The translations under genes were made by a program, and so were the position numbers. Below the pieces are notes generated by a model that saw only the letters and a program-made list of their open reading frames with translations, had not been told where the DNA came from and did not search any database. Positions 23,445 through 32,630 of a DNA stretch of 48,617 bases are shown here, one piece after another. Origin of the DNA: a bacterium UBP8_UBA6595 (GTDB taxonomy: Bacteria; Margulisbacteria; Marinamargulisbacteria; UBA6595); NCBI GenBank assembly GCA_002433595.1, contig DJIL01000044.1:1-48617 (forward strand), in the 5' to 3' direction. The stretch's first letter is position 1. The number at the start of each line of letters is the position of its first letter.

Positions 23445-24800
23445 ATGACAAAATTAAAAACAAACTTAAAAAACAATTCAGAAACCATCGCTAAAATCAT
23501 CGCGAAAGACTTAGCTTACAACTGGCACCCCTTCACCCAGATGAAGCACCATGAGGCCAATCCCCCAATCCCCATTAAACGTGCCGAAGGGTGTTATTTG
23601 ATTGATATGAATGACACGCCATATTTAGATACTATTTCAAGTTGGTGGTGTACCATTCATGGCCATAGTCACCCCGCTATTGTTTCAGCTATTCAATCCC
23701 AAGCTGCCACCCTCTGCCATACATTATATGCAGGAACTACTCATCAACCTGTTGCTGATTTATCTGAACGCTTAGTTTCCATCACGCCGGATGGCCTAGA
23801 CCGTGTGTTTTACACTGACAATGGATCCACGGCTATCGAAATGGCACTAAAATGCTCTGTTGCTTATTTTAAGCGCAAAGGATTTAGTCAAAAAAACCGG
23901 TTTGTCTCCTTGGAGCATGGGTATCATGGGGATACTTTAGGCTGCATGAGTGTTAGCCACGTCTCTGAGTTTAACCAAGAGTTTAGCGCTTTAGCAACAC
24001 CCGCCATTAAAATACCGGTTCCGATTGAATCTAACAAACCCGATCAGCTGAATATGAAAGGGTTTATCACCTACTGTACCAACGTATTTTCCGGCTTTTT
24101 AAAGTCTAACAACAATGAGATTGCCGCACTCGTTGTTGAGCCATTGCTACAGGCTGCCGGTGGATTCCGAATGTATCCGCCCCAATTTTTAGATATGTTG
24201 GGTAGTTTATGCGCCAGCTACAACGTTCACTTGATTGTGGATGAAGTCGCCACTGGATTTGGCCGAACCGGTCGCTACTTTGCCGTAGACCATGTCCCCG
24301 ATTTAAGGCCCGATTTTTTGTGTTTATCTAAAGGACTTACATCGGGCACTATGCCTTTAGCCGCTACGCTGACGACTCAAAAAATTTACGATGCCTTTTA
24401 CAATGATTCCAAACAGGAAATGTTTGCGCATGGGCACACCTATTGTGCAAACCCATTGGGATGCGCTGTGGCCTTAGCGACGCTTTCTACTTTTGAAACA
24501 GAAAACACGCTAAATCATGTGCAGCAACTAACGGATATGCTGTCGACCAAGCATGCCCAGTTTAGTGCCATTCCTGGCGTGCTAAACATCCGGCAATTGG
24601 GAAGTATTTTAGCCATGACTATTCCAAATCTGCCCGTCATTCACACTGAGTTGTGCGAACGTGGCCGATCCGCCGGATTCTGGCTGCGCCCACTGGGGAC
24701 CACTTTGTATTTTATGCCTCCGCTTAGCATTCCGATTGAAACCTATGCCCATTTAGTGGATACTGTTGCTGAAATTTTGACGGAAATTCTACCTGCATGA
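23445..24800 (+). CDS. bioA: Adenosylmethionine-8-amino-7-oxononanoate aminotransferase
   Basis: PLP enzyme converting KAPA to DAPA in biotin synthesis, using S-adenosylmethionine as amino donor. 451 residues. NWHPFTQM (26-33) and SSWWCTIHGHSHP (65-77) are distinctive for BioA among class III aminotransferases. DNGSTAIEMALK (125-136), HGYHGDT (158-164), DEVATGFGRTG (266-276) and the PLP lysine in LSKGLTSGTMP (K296) complete the active site. No other bio gene is in the window, so biotin genes are scattered or partial. First gene of a plus-strand run; secG follows 18 bp downstream. Confidence 0.93.
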   Translation: MTKLKTNLKNNSETIAKIIAKDLAYNWHPFTQMKHHEANPPIPIKRAEGCYLIDMNDTPYLDTISSWWCTIHGHSHPAIVSAIQSQAATLCHTLYAGTTHQPVADLSERLVSITPDGLDRVFYTDNGSTAIEMALKCSVAYFKRKGFSQKNRFVSLEHGYHGDTLGCMSVSHVSEFNQEFSALATPAIKIPVPIESNKPDQLNMKGFITYCTNVFSGFLKSNNNEIAALVVEPLLQAAGGFRMYPPQFLDMLGSLCASYNVHLIVDEVATGFGRTGRYFAVDHVPDLRPDFLCLSKGLTSGTMPLAATLTTQKIYDAFYNDSKQEMFAHGHTYCANPLGCAVALATLSTFETENTLNHVQQLTDMLSTKHAQFSAIPGVLNIRQLGSILAMTIPNLPVIHTELCERGRSAGFWLRPLGTTLYFMPPLSIPIETYAHLVDTVAEILTEILPA

Positions 24801-24818
24801 TACATTTTTAAAAGATCA

Positions 24819-25037
24819 ATGATTATATTTTTATTAATTATTCAAGTTATGTCTGGCCTGCTATTGATTGCAGGCGTCTTGTTGCATCAACCCAGCGGTG
24901 AAGGCCTTGGTGGAATGACCGGTCAGTCTCGCGTATTTAATCATAAAAGCGGTCTGGAAAAAGGCCTCAACCAATTTACGGCTAGTGTGGCTAGCATTTT
25001 TATGGTGACCTCAATTTTACTGGCTCTTCTTCAGTAG
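24819..25037 (+). CDS. secG: Protein-export membrane protein SecG
   Basis: Accessory subunit of SecYEG. 72 residues with two hydrophobic segments (~2-23 and ~53-71) separated by the conserved loop HQPSGEGLGGMTGQS (23-37), matching the family's LLQ...GLGGxFGG pattern. It is immediately upstream of the Omp85 gene, so one transcript would deliver a translocon part and an outer-membrane assembly protein. Confidence 0.9.
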   Translation: MIIFLLIIQVMSGLLLIAGVLLHQPSGEGLGGMTGQSRVFNHKSGLEKGLNQFTASVASIFMVTSILLALLQ

Positions 25038-25041
25038 CATT

Positions 25042-26526
25042 ATGCGAATTTTCAACATCACCTGCGCTGTTTTGATTGGCGCCATTTACTGCTCCTGCAC
25101 ATGGGGGTCTGTAACCATTAACCACGTACTTATTGTGGGTAACACCTATGTCCCATCGGCCGATATCTATTCCGTGATTCGCACACAACCCAACCAACCG
25201 TTGGATTTAAACACGATGCGTCGGGATGTATCTAATATTCAACAGTTGTATCAAGACCGTGGACTATCGTATGCACGTATTTACGATATTCAATACCCCA
25301 CTGAGGCCACCGGCCCCCTATCCTTTTACATTTCAGAAGGCATTATTGATGCCGTTACTATTACCGGGAATACCCGAACTAAACCGCATGTTATTTTACG
25401 CGAGATGTCCCTAAAACCGGGTATGGTTTTGCAAGATACACAGCTTAAAAATGATTTAAAACGCATTTATAATTTAAACTTGTTTTCAGAACTCAACCCT
25501 ATTATTGAACCGGCCGATTCACTGGGTAATTATACTGTGAATTTGAGCTTAACTGAAGCACCTCCGAGTTCATTTAACTTAGGGGGGGGCTATTCTGAGC
25601 AGTCTGGTTTTTTCTTGTTTTCCGACCTAAAAACTGAAAATTTTATGGGCAATGGCCAACAAGTATCCATGAAAGGCCAGTTTGGTAGTGAAATTGCCAA
25701 TTATGAACTGCGTTTTCGAGAACCCTGGATGTGGGATCCCCGACGATCATTTAGTTATGGCGTCTGGCATCGTACTGGACGGCTGGATGTATTCTCAACA
25801 AACACCACTCGCTCATTTGATAGCAACCAAATAAGCACCGGTATGGATATGGGCTTTGGTATTCCCCTAAATTATGAAACCATGCTAAACCATACCCTTA
25901 AGTATGAAGTGGTTCAACGCAAAAACGATCCGGCCAATGACTATATCATTCAAAGTTATGCGGTGCAGCTATCGCATGACACTCGCGATGTTTGGTTTGC
26001 CCCACGATCCGGTCACTATGCATCAATTCGTAGTGAAAAAGCCTTTGAAACACGCAAAAAAACATTGAGCTTTGAAAAATATGATTTCTCACTTAAACAA
26101 TTTTTTCCCATGTTTAAAAAACAAGCGATTGGGCTTCGATTCGAATTGGGTTATTTAGAAGGTAAAGACAAAGAGAAAAGTAGCTCATTATTTGGTTATA
26201 TTGTTGGAAGTCAAAGTACTGTTCGTGGCTATTCCAATTATTTCTCATTTGGTTCCCGACGATTATTAACGAGCCTTGAGTATCGGTGGATGCTGAACTA
26301 TTTTGTTCAACTTAGCCTATTTATAGATGCTGGCGCTGCTGATACTGTGGTTGACGCCAATGGGCGCGAACTTAGAAAACAGTCCATTTACACGATTGAT
26401 GACTGGCGCTATGGAAAAGGCCTTGGCCTTCATATTCGCTCCCCCATTGGCCCCTTAAAGTTTGACTTTGCTAATAATGATGAAAATATTTGGTTAATTC
26501 AATTTAACTTTGGACAATCATTTTGA
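25042..26526 (+). CDS. bamA: Omp85/BamA-family outer-membrane protein with two POTRA domains
   Basis: Probable outer-membrane protein insertase. 494 residues: signal peptide at ~1-22 (the Cys19 region CSCTWG is not a convincing lipobox), then POTRA-like domains at ~23-99 (INHVLIVGNTYV...FYISEG) and ~100-174 (DAVTITGNTRTKPHVILREMS...LSLTEA), then a 16-strand-type barrel. STVRGYSNY near residue 395 is the VRGY/F motif of barrel loop 6, and the protein ends in an aromatic beta-signal (FNFGQSF) with terminal Phe. BamA of Proteobacteria has five POTRAs and ~800 residues; this short form is closer to cyanobacterial or other compact Omp85. A TamA or two-partner secretion role is the alternative. Starts 4 bp after secG. 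Confidence 0.85.
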   Translation: MRIFNITCAVLIGAIYCSCTWGSVTINHVLIVGNTYVPSADIYSVIRTQPNQPLDLNTMRRDVSNIQQLYQDRGLSYARIYDIQYPTEATGPLSFYISEGIIDAVTITGNTRTKPHVILREMSLKPGMVLQDTQLKNDLKRIYNLNLFSELNPIIEPADSLGNYTVNLSLTEAPPSSFNLGGGYSEQSGFFLFSDLKTENFMGNGQQVSMKGQFGSEIANYELRFREPWMWDPRRSFSYGVWHRTGRLDVFSTNTTRSFDSNQISTGMDMGFGIPLNYETMLNHTLKYEVVQRKNDPANDYIIQSYAVQLSHDTRDVWFAPRSGHYASIRSEKAFETRKKTLSFEKYDFSLKQFFPMFKKQAIGLRFELGYLEGKDKEKSSSLFGYIVGSQSTVRGYSNYFSFGSRRLLTSLEYRWMLNYFVQLSLFIDAGAADTVVDANGRELRKQSIYTIDDWRYGKGLGLHIRSPIGPLKFDFANNDENIWLIQFNFGQSF

Positions 26527-26543
26527 TAGTTCGCTTACTTAGG

Positions 26544-26564
26544 TATACTCAAAACTGCTATACT
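26544..26564 (+). promoter_or_regulatory. Promoter-like -10 elements just before dxs
   Basis: The 49-bp gap before dxs has TATACT twice (26544-26549 and 26559-26564). TTGATA at 26523-26528 could serve the first with a 15-bp spacer; the second has no good -35. The second would start transcription ~5 nt before ATG 26576, and no Shine-Dalgarno is present, suggesting a leaderless start. Confidence 0.4.
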
Positions 26565-26575
26565 GTACATTAGTT

Positions 26576-28432
26576 ATGGGACAACTGGATCACATTTACT
26601 CTGTTCGTGATTTACGAACATTATCACAATCTGATTTACAGATACTTGTTGAAGAATTACAGGTATTTTTAGTCAAGCTGGGTGAGCAGTGTGGGGGGCA
26701 TTTAGCCTCCAATCTGGGGGTTATTGAACTAACGCTAGCTTTACATTTGGTGTTTGATACACCCCACGATAAATTTGTCTGGGACGTATCCCATCAATGC
26801 TATATTCATAAACTACTAACCGGGCGTCGAGATGCCTTATTTAGCATTCGGCAATACAACGGGTTGTCTGGATTTGCTAAAATGGCTGAAAGCCCCCACG
26901 ACAGCTTCGGGGCGGGGCATGCTGGAACCGCACTGTCGGCTGCATTGGGCATGGCGCATGCAAGAGATTTGGCTAACCAATCGCATGCCGTTATTAGCGT
27001 CATGGGTGATGGCACGTTGTCCAATGGCATGGTGTTTGAGGCTCTGAATAATATTGGGAATTTAAATACCAATTTCATCTGTATACTCAACGATAACGAT
27101 ATGTCCATTTCAAAACCAACGGGTAGCTTAGCCACCTACATGACCCAACTGCGCACATCCAAAGCCTACGATTTAATTTGGAAAAAAACGGACCAATTAT
27201 TATCAAAAATGCCCGCTATTAGCCAGCCCCTTACTCAACGTATTGAAAAAGCACTGAGTCATTTTCGAGATTTGGTTCTTAATGTAAAAGTCGATGTATT
27301 ATTTGAAGAATTTGGATTCAAGTACTTAGGGCCATTGGACGGCCATGATCTCCCCACATTGGTGACTACCTTGCACTACGCTAAAACATACCCAGGTCCA
27401 ATTATGATTCACGTTGTTACTAAAAAAGGCCACGGCTATGCCCAAGCCGAAGCCGACCCCTTGCGCTACCATGGCGTATCCCCAAAAAAGAAACCCAGCC
27501 CGTTGCCTCAAAAAACATACAGTCAGTTGCTTGGGGATTCCTTGATTGCTATTGCCGAAAAAACACCCGATCTTATTGTGGTGACCCCGGCTATGTCCGT
27601 TGGTAGTGGCTTGGTCAACTACAGCGAACGATTTCCCAAGCAGTTTATCGATGTGGGAATTGCCGAAGAACACGCCGTAACCTATTGTGCCGGCATTGCT
27701 AGCGCCGGCGGAATACCCGTACTCGCTATTTATTCCACGTTTTTACAACGGGGCTATGATCAATTAATTCATGACGTTTGCTTGCAAGATCTGCCGGTTA
27801 TTTTTGCCATTGATCGCGCTGGATTGGTCGGTGAAGATGGCCCCACCCATCATGGGGTATTTGATTATGCCTTTATGCTATCCATTCCTAACCTAGTCGT
27901 TTTAGCACCTAAAGACGGTGTCGAATTAACCGCTATGCTTTGGTGGGCAACCACCCAGCGTAAAACTGCCGTTGCCATTCGATACCCCAAAGGAGTCGCC
28001 CCCAGCTTGCCAATTTCACCACGGCCATTTACCCACCCATCGGCTGAAGTACTCTTGGCTACGAAAACGCCGACTATTCTTATTCTTGCCATTGGTAGCC
28101 TGGTGCCTATTGCCTATTCAATTGGGACGACGCTCACCACTCGTGGACACCAAACTGCCGTAATTAATTTGCGATCGGCCAAACCCTTAGATACCGAGTG
28201 CTTAACCCCTTACATTGACGCTGCAAAGCATGTCTTTGTACTTGAAGAAGGAACCGAGATTGGTGGAGTTGGCAACTACATTCGCCATCACTACTACACC
28301 CACAATTCGGCTATTCACACAGTAGGGATTCCGGATCGATTTGTCGATCATGGAAAAAACTCTGAATTGTATGCTTCAGTTGGCCTGTCTGAATCGGCCA
28401 TTGAAGCGCGTATTCTATCGGTTCTAAAATGA
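26576..28432 (+). CDS. dxs: 1-deoxy-D-xylulose-5-phosphate synthase
   Basis: Thiamine-diphosphate enzyme joining pyruvate and glyceraldehyde 3-phosphate to DXP, precursor of isoprenoids (MEP pathway) and pyridoxal phosphate. 618 residues. CGGHLASNLGV (39-49) includes the catalytic-loop His; the ThDP-binding motif runs GDGTLSNGMVFEALNN (144-159) to NDNDMSIS (172-179). The transketolase middle domain has DVGIAEEHAV (glutamate that activates ThDP) and the C-terminal domain is complete. Its last four bases overlap pdxJ (ATGA), coupling the DXP source to a DXP user. Confidence 0.96.
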   Translation: MGQLDHIYSVRDLRTLSQSDLQILVEELQVFLVKLGEQCGGHLASNLGVIELTLALHLVFDTPHDKFVWDVSHQCYIHKLLTGRRDALFSIRQYNGLSGFAKMAESPHDSFGAGHAGTALSAALGMAHARDLANQSHAVISVMGDGTLSNGMVFEALNNIGNLNTNFICILNDNDMSISKPTGSLATYMTQLRTSKAYDLIWKKTDQLLSKMPAISQPLTQRIEKALSHFRDLVLNVKVDVLFEEFGFKYLGPLDGHDLPTLVTTLHYAKTYPGPIMIHVVTKKGHGYAQAEADPLRYHGVSPKKKPSPLPQKTYSQLLGDSLIAIAEKTPDLIVVTPAMSVGSGLVNYSERFPKQFIDVGIAEEHAVTYCAGIASAGGIPVLAIYSTFLQRGYDQLIHDVCLQDLPVIFAIDRAGLVGEDGPTHHGVFDYAFMLSIPNLVVLAPKDGVELTAMLWWATTQRKTAVAIRYPKGVAPSLPISPRPFTHPSAEVLLATKTPTILILAIGSLVPIAYSIGTTLTTRGHQTAVINLRSAKPLDTECLTPYIDAAKHVFVLEEGTEIGGVGNYIRHHYYTHNSAIHTVGIPDRFVDHGKNSELYASVGLSESAIEARILSVLK

Positions 28433-29157
28433 AGAAACCAACGCTTAGCGTTAATATTAACAAAATTGCGCTACTCAGAAACTCTCGTGGCGATAACCGC
28501 CCCAACTTGCTCTACACCAGTACGTTTATTTTGTCTATCCCCGGCGTTTCTGGGATTACCGTGCACCCACGCCCCGATGAGCGCCATGTTCAGTACCAAG
28601 ATGTACGCGAACTTAGTCACTTAATTCGGGATCATTATCCCCATCATGAATTCAATGTTGAAGGCTATCCATCGGAGGCGTTTCTAGAACTGGTTGCGGA
28701 AACCCGGCCGCATCAAGTGACCCTTGTCCCCGACCCCCCGGGCGCCTTGACCTCATCATTTGGCTGGGATTTAATGAAAGACTATGACCGTTTATTGGCC
28801 ACTATTCCACGCATCCAAACACACTCGCGCTGTTCGCTATTTCTAGACCCAACCGCCACTACAACCCCCTTGTCAGATTTGAAACCTGACCGTATTGAGC
28901 TGTATACCTACGACTATGCCCATGGCTACCCTACCGATCGAGAGGCGGCCATTGCCCCGTATGCCACTGCCGCCCATTGTATTGATGCGCTGGGCATTGG
29001 GTTAAATGCCGGGCATGATTTAAATCAAACCAATTTGCCATTTTTTCTGCAAAGAATTCCCACACTATTGGAAGTCTCGATTGGGCATGCCTTAATTTGC
29101 GATGCCTTAAATGCTGGATTGGAACAAACCATTCGTGCGTATGTTCCGGGGGCTTAG
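28429..29157 (+). CDS. pdxJ: Pyridoxine 5'-phosphate synthase PdxJ
   Basis: Condenses DXP with 3-amino-2-oxopropyl phosphate to pyridoxine 5'-phosphate (DXP-dependent B6 pathway). 242 residues, normal length, TIM barrel. VNINKIALLRNSRGDNRPN (8-26) matches the family's VNIDHVATLRNARG start; HPRPDERHVQ (~45-54) and VEGYPSEAFLELV follow, and the C-terminal GIGLNAGHDLNQTNL and IGHALICDALNAGLE hold the phosphate-binding loop. Directly coupled to dxs, which makes one of its substrates. Confidence 0.95.
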   Translation: MKKPTLSVNINKIALLRNSRGDNRPNLLYTSTFILSIPGVSGITVHPRPDERHVQYQDVRELSHLIRDHYPHHEFNVEGYPSEAFLELVAETRPHQVTLVPDPPGALTSSFGWDLMKDYDRLLATIPRIQTHSRCSLFLDPTATTTPLSDLKPDRIELYTYDYAHGYPTDREAAIAPYATAAHCIDALGIGLNAGHDLNQTNLPFFLQRIPTLLEVSIGHALICDALNAGLEQTIRAYVPGA

Positions 29158-29599
29158 TTGGCTCAAATACACCCTTCGATTTTTTCTGCGCATTATCCGT
29201 GATATTGATGGCGTCTTTAGCTGGCTAACTGATACTGTGTGCCGGAAGTGTTTTAAACCGCAGTATACAATCACGGGCCAATGCAAAAAACGAGGGGTCT
29301 GTTGCCATAACATTGGTATTTGGATGCGGCCGGAATTGGCGCAATCCCGCTGGTTTCTCAAATGGATCACCGGGTGGTATACCTTTGTGTATAATTTCAC
29401 CAGCAACGGCATGGACGACTCGGGCACCATGATGCTGTTTCGGTGCAATTATTTAAAAAATAACCACTGTAGCATTCATTGGCGACGGCCCTTTATGTGC
29501 CGCCAATACCCCATTCATTACTACTTTAAAAAACCCGTGATGCTCCCCGGCTGTGGGTATCGCATTGTTAAGTCGGAATCGGAGAAACCGAAGCCCTAA
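29141..29599 (+). CDS. YkgJ-family cysteine-cluster (CxxxCC) protein
   Basis: A small protein of the YkgJ family, proposed to chelate zinc or iron; function unproven. Cysteine pattern is the basis: CRKC, then GQCKKRGVCCHNIG, FRCNYLKNNHCSIHWRRPFMCRQYP and LPGCGY, i.e. the family's C-x(5)-CC, C-x-IY/HxxRPxxCRxYP and final C-G motifs. I favour ATG 29141 (MFRGLSWLKYT, 152 residues, 17-bp overlap with pdxJ); ATG 29111 is also in frame. The N-terminal ~40 residues are amphipathic to hydrophobic. No strong ribosome binding site decides the start. Confidence 0.8.
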   Translation: MFRGLSWLKYTLRFFLRIIRDIDGVFSWLTDTVCRKCFKPQYTITGQCKKRGVCCHNIGIWMRPELAQSRWFLKWITGWYTFVYNFTSNGMDDSGTMMLFRCNYLKNNHCSIHWRRPFMCRQYPIHYYFKKPVMLPGCGYRIVKSESEKPKP

Positions 29600-29643
29600 C
29601 GGTTTGAGACAGGCGACTCTTGATTGGCCACTGATTCATGCAA

Positions 29644-29657
29644 GGGGTAAACACCCC
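29644..29657. terminator. Hairpin in the convergent ykgJ-family/pcrA gap
   Basis: The 128-bp gap 29600-29727 separates converging operons and holds no gene. GGGGT (29644-29648) pairs with ACCCC (29653-29657) around a 4-nt loop. The bases after it on either strand are not a T-run, so a classic intrinsic terminator is not shown; a 7-bp all-A/T inverted repeat at 29709-29726 is the only other structure. Confidence 0.25.
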
Positions 29658-29727
29658 CTCGCTTTACACAAAGTTTTATACCCTGAAAATTAAAATTAGT
29701 GTCTTGTCAATTTTTAATAAAAAATTT

Positions 29728-31887
29728 TCAAACCAAACTCAATGGTGCGTATTTCAGCATGACCGTGCGTTGCGTGGCCCCGAACTGGATCACTGCCATA
29801 GCCTCAACACCGTCCCCAGATATTGACACTACCCGACCACGCCCCCAACTGCTATGCATCACGGCATCATTGACGCACACCGATAGCGCATCCGCGTGAT
29901 TATATTCCGTCGATGAGTTGGCCGCTGCATCCCCTTCAATCGTATAGATATCCGGGTCAAACCGATCCGCCAAATGCCGCCGGTACTGAGCCAACGACGG
30001 CGATAATCGGATATGAAACACGCTGGGATCCATTTCATTTAAAAATCGGGACGGCTCATTATACTGCGAATTGCCAAAGATCACGCGATGCTTCGCCCCC
30101 ACCAACACCAACTGCTGCCGGGCCCGTGTCATGGCCACATAGCACAGCCGTCGCTCCTCCTCCAAATCAGAATCCCCCTGCAAGGCTCGGTAATGCGGCA
30201 ATAAGCCTTCTTCCATGCCCACAATAATTACCCCATCAAATTCCAAGCCTTTGGCATGATGCATCGTCATAACGGTTACCGATGCGGCATCGGATGCCCA
30301 CGAATCAATGTCTGACATTAACGCTACCTGATTTAAAAAATCGCCCAAAGGCTCATTACTATGCTGAGCCATGCCGATAAACTCCTGACAGTTTTGATAC
30401 CGATCCTGAGCATCCGGACTGGGGTCGGCCAATAAAGCCGCTGCATAACCAGACTGCTCAAACACATGCTGAACAATCGCCCCCACACCCGCCGTTTGAC
30501 TTTGAGCCACCGCTGCATCAATCATAGTACAAAAATTATGTGCCTGCACCTGCTGCTTACTCGACAACCGCACCATTCCATCCCGAAGAACATGGACAAT
30601 GGGAATGCCGCTTTGCATGGCTGCATCGCTCAACTTTTGCAGTGTTGTTGCGCCAATGCCCCGCGTTGGCGCCCCAATGGCTCGCTTGAATGCATACCGA
30701 TCCGATGGATTGTGTACCAAACGCAAATACGCAATTAAATCTTTAATTTCTTTGCGATCATAGAAGCGAACCCCGCCCACTATGGCATAGGGCACTTGGT
30801 GACTCATTAATGCTTCTTCAATCACCCGGCTTTGGGTATTGGTTCGCATAAGTATTACCATTTGATCCATCGCCATACCACTGGATGCCCAGCTCTGAAG
30901 TGTGCGTATGGCATGCACCGCCTCCTCGCGCTCATCTCCCGCTAAATAATACTGAATGGAATCTCCGGAATCATTCTCTGTCCACAATCGTTTTTCATGC
31001 CGCTGCGTATTGTTTTGAATAACGCTATTCGCCGCCGTCAAAATACGCTGGGTTGATCGATAATTTTGCTCTAAATATACTTTTTTTACTGATTTGAAAT
31101 CCGTTTCAAAGGCCAGCATATGTTGCACATCCGCCCCCCGCCAGGTATAAATCGTTTGATCAAAATCCCCCACCACACACACATTCGATCGGTCCCCCAC
31201 CAATAACCGAGTGAGCGCATACTGGCACTGGTTTACGTCTTGGTACTCGTCTACAATGACATAGCGAAACCGATCTCGATACAGCGTTAATACCGTCGGA
31301 TGCTCTCGCAATAATTGCACAGCATACAACAGCATGTCATCAAAATCAATGGCGTTTTGCTGAATAAGTGCCGCTTGATAGGCATCATATAGCGCAACCA
31401 TATACCGGTCATACAACGCATGGTTCGTGGCTTGACGAAATTGATCTGGAAAATAGCCATCGGTTTTTATACGACTGATTAAGCCTACCCACTGACCCGG
31501 CGTAAGGGTGCGATTAACCGAAATGGTTTTCAGGCACTCCTTAATAATGGACTGCTGGTCTTGGCTATCAAAAATAACAAATTGGTTATTCCGACCCAAA
31601 TGATGAAAAGATTCGCGCAATAGCATGCCACAAAGCCCATGAAACGTGCTCATTGTGGGCAAAGTTGCCGCAAAGCCCAATCGGTTTTTTACCCGCTGCT
31701 TTAATTCGTTGGCTGCCTTATTGGTAAATGCAATCGCTAAAATATGATGTGGCAGCTGATCGCCCGTTTCAATGAGTCGGTGAATCTTTTCAACAATAAC
31801 CGTAGTTTTTCCTGCACCGGCACCCGCCACCACTAATAACGGCTGGCCGGAACTCGCCAACACCGATTCTTGCCGCTCATTTAACAT
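29728..31887 (-). CDS. pcrA: ATP-dependent DNA helicase, PcrA/UvrD/Rep type
   Basis: SF1A 3'-5' helicase for repair and for clearing replication obstacles. 719 residues. Walker A AGAGAGKTT (21-29); motif Ia FTNKAANELKQR (54-65); motif II DEYQD (213-217); motif III DQTIYTWRGA; motif IV LEQNYRST; motif V MTMHHAKGLEFDGV; motif VI CYVAMTRARQ. The C-terminal ~45 residues (VMHSSWGRGRVVSISGDGVEA...) resemble the Tudor-like domain that PcrA uses to bind RNA polymerase, so I prefer PcrA over Rep. Start ATG 31887 with GAGGAAAA upstream; overlaps the methyltransferase gene by 7 bp. Last gene of its operon. Confidence 0.93.
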   Translation of the reverse strand: MLNERQESVLASSGQPLLVVAGAGAGKTTVIVEKIHRLIETGDQLPHHILAIAFTNKAANELKQRVKNRLGFAATLPTMSTFHGLCGMLLRESFHHLGRNNQFVIFDSQDQQSIIKECLKTISVNRTLTPGQWVGLISRIKTDGYFPDQFRQATNHALYDRYMVALYDAYQAALIQQNAIDFDDMLLYAVQLLREHPTVLTLYRDRFRYVIVDEYQDVNQCQYALTRLLVGDRSNVCVVGDFDQTIYTWRGADVQHMLAFETDFKSVKKVYLEQNYRSTQRILTAANSVIQNNTQRHEKRLWTENDSGDSIQYYLAGDEREEAVHAIRTLQSWASSGMAMDQMVILMRTNTQSRVIEEALMSHQVPYAIVGGVRFYDRKEIKDLIAYLRLVHNPSDRYAFKRAIGAPTRGIGATTLQKLSDAAMQSGIPIVHVLRDGMVRLSSKQQVQAHNFCTMIDAAVAQSQTAGVGAIVQHVFEQSGYAAALLADPSPDAQDRYQNCQEFIGMAQHSNEPLGDFLNQVALMSDIDSWASDAASVTVMTMHHAKGLEFDGVIIVGMEEGLLPHYRALQGDSDLEEERRLCYVAMTRARQQLVLVGAKHRVIFGNSQYNEPSRFLNEMDPSVFHIRLSPSLAQYRRHLADRFDPDIYTIEGDAAANSSTEYNHADALSVCVNDAVMHSSWGRGRVVSISGDGVEAMAVIQFGATQRTVMLKYAPLSLV

Positions 31888-32630
31888 GCTTTTTTCCTCG
31901 CAACAACATACAGCGAAGGCGCAATTAGATACGACCCCAATACTCGCTGAATCCCACGATCTAAACCCGCTAATATACGCGCACTCACTCTGCGCTTAAG
32001 CCATGCGTTTCTAAAAAAAGAATGACTGACCCGATACTCGATGGAAAAGCCCTGATCGCGCATCACCTGAAACACATGCTCGGGTAGATAATTATAAAAT
32101 AATTGACCCAATTCCATTGAGTTTGAATGATAGGGATTATGCTGGATTCGACCCAAGCGAAATCGCAATCGATTTAACCAATGCTTTTGATTGGGAATTT
32201 CAAGAATCAACACACCGCCGGGTCGTAATACCCGATTTAACTGGGAAAATACGCACGCTAGGCTGGGCGTATGATGCAATACCCGCATCATAATTACTGC
32301 ATCCATTTCTGGCAAATCGGTGGGCAACGCGTACACACTGGCTTGCCGAAATGTTACCAAATCTGACTGAATTGCACGCTGTGCTTGATCCAACATTGAT
32401 TGGGAATAATCCACTAAGTAAAACTGTTTAGCAATGGATGAATAAGCCGGAAATAATCGCCCAAACCCGCACCCCACATCCATAAGCGCATCCCCGCTCA
32501 CATACCTCTGGCACAACTGCTGAACTAATTTGTATTCCAACTGATGCTCGTAATCCCGCCCCGTCCAAAACTCCGATTTGTAATCGTATTGGTCATACTG
32601 GCAAACAGCGTCAGGGGCAGCAACCGTCAT
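31881..32630 (-). CDS. Class I SAM-dependent methyltransferase (Methyltransf_11 type)
   Basis: 249 residues. Motif I LMDVGCGFGRLFP (49-61) binds S-adenosylmethionine; VDYSQSMLDQA (~73-83) has the acidic residue after strand beta-2; ASVYALPTDLPEMDAVIMMRVLHHTP (~98-123) and LRPGGVLILEIPNQKHW complete the fold. The C-terminal region (~150-249) is basic and hydrophobic and may carry substrate specificity. Substrate unknown; UbiE- or glycan-related enzymes share this pattern. Start shares one base with the kinase stop (TAATG). Confidence 0.82.
   Translation of the reverse strand: MTVAAPDAVCQYDQYDYKSEFWTGRDYEHQLEYKLVQQLCQRYVSGDALMDVGCGFGRLFPAYSSIAKQFYLVDYSQSMLDQAQRAIQSDLVTFRQASVYALPTDLPEMDAVIMMRVLHHTPSLACVFSQLNRVLRPGGVLILEIPNQKHWLNRLRFRLGRIQHNPYHSNSMELGQLFYNYLPEHVFQVMRDQGFSIEYRVSHSFFRNAWLKRRVSARILAGLDRGIQRVLGSYLIAPSLYVVARKKAC

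Noticed and set aside
29709..29726. A/T-only inverted repeat AATTTTT...AAAAATT next to the pcrA stop
   Set aside because: Stem is weak and lacks a following T-run on either strand; not convincing as a terminator.
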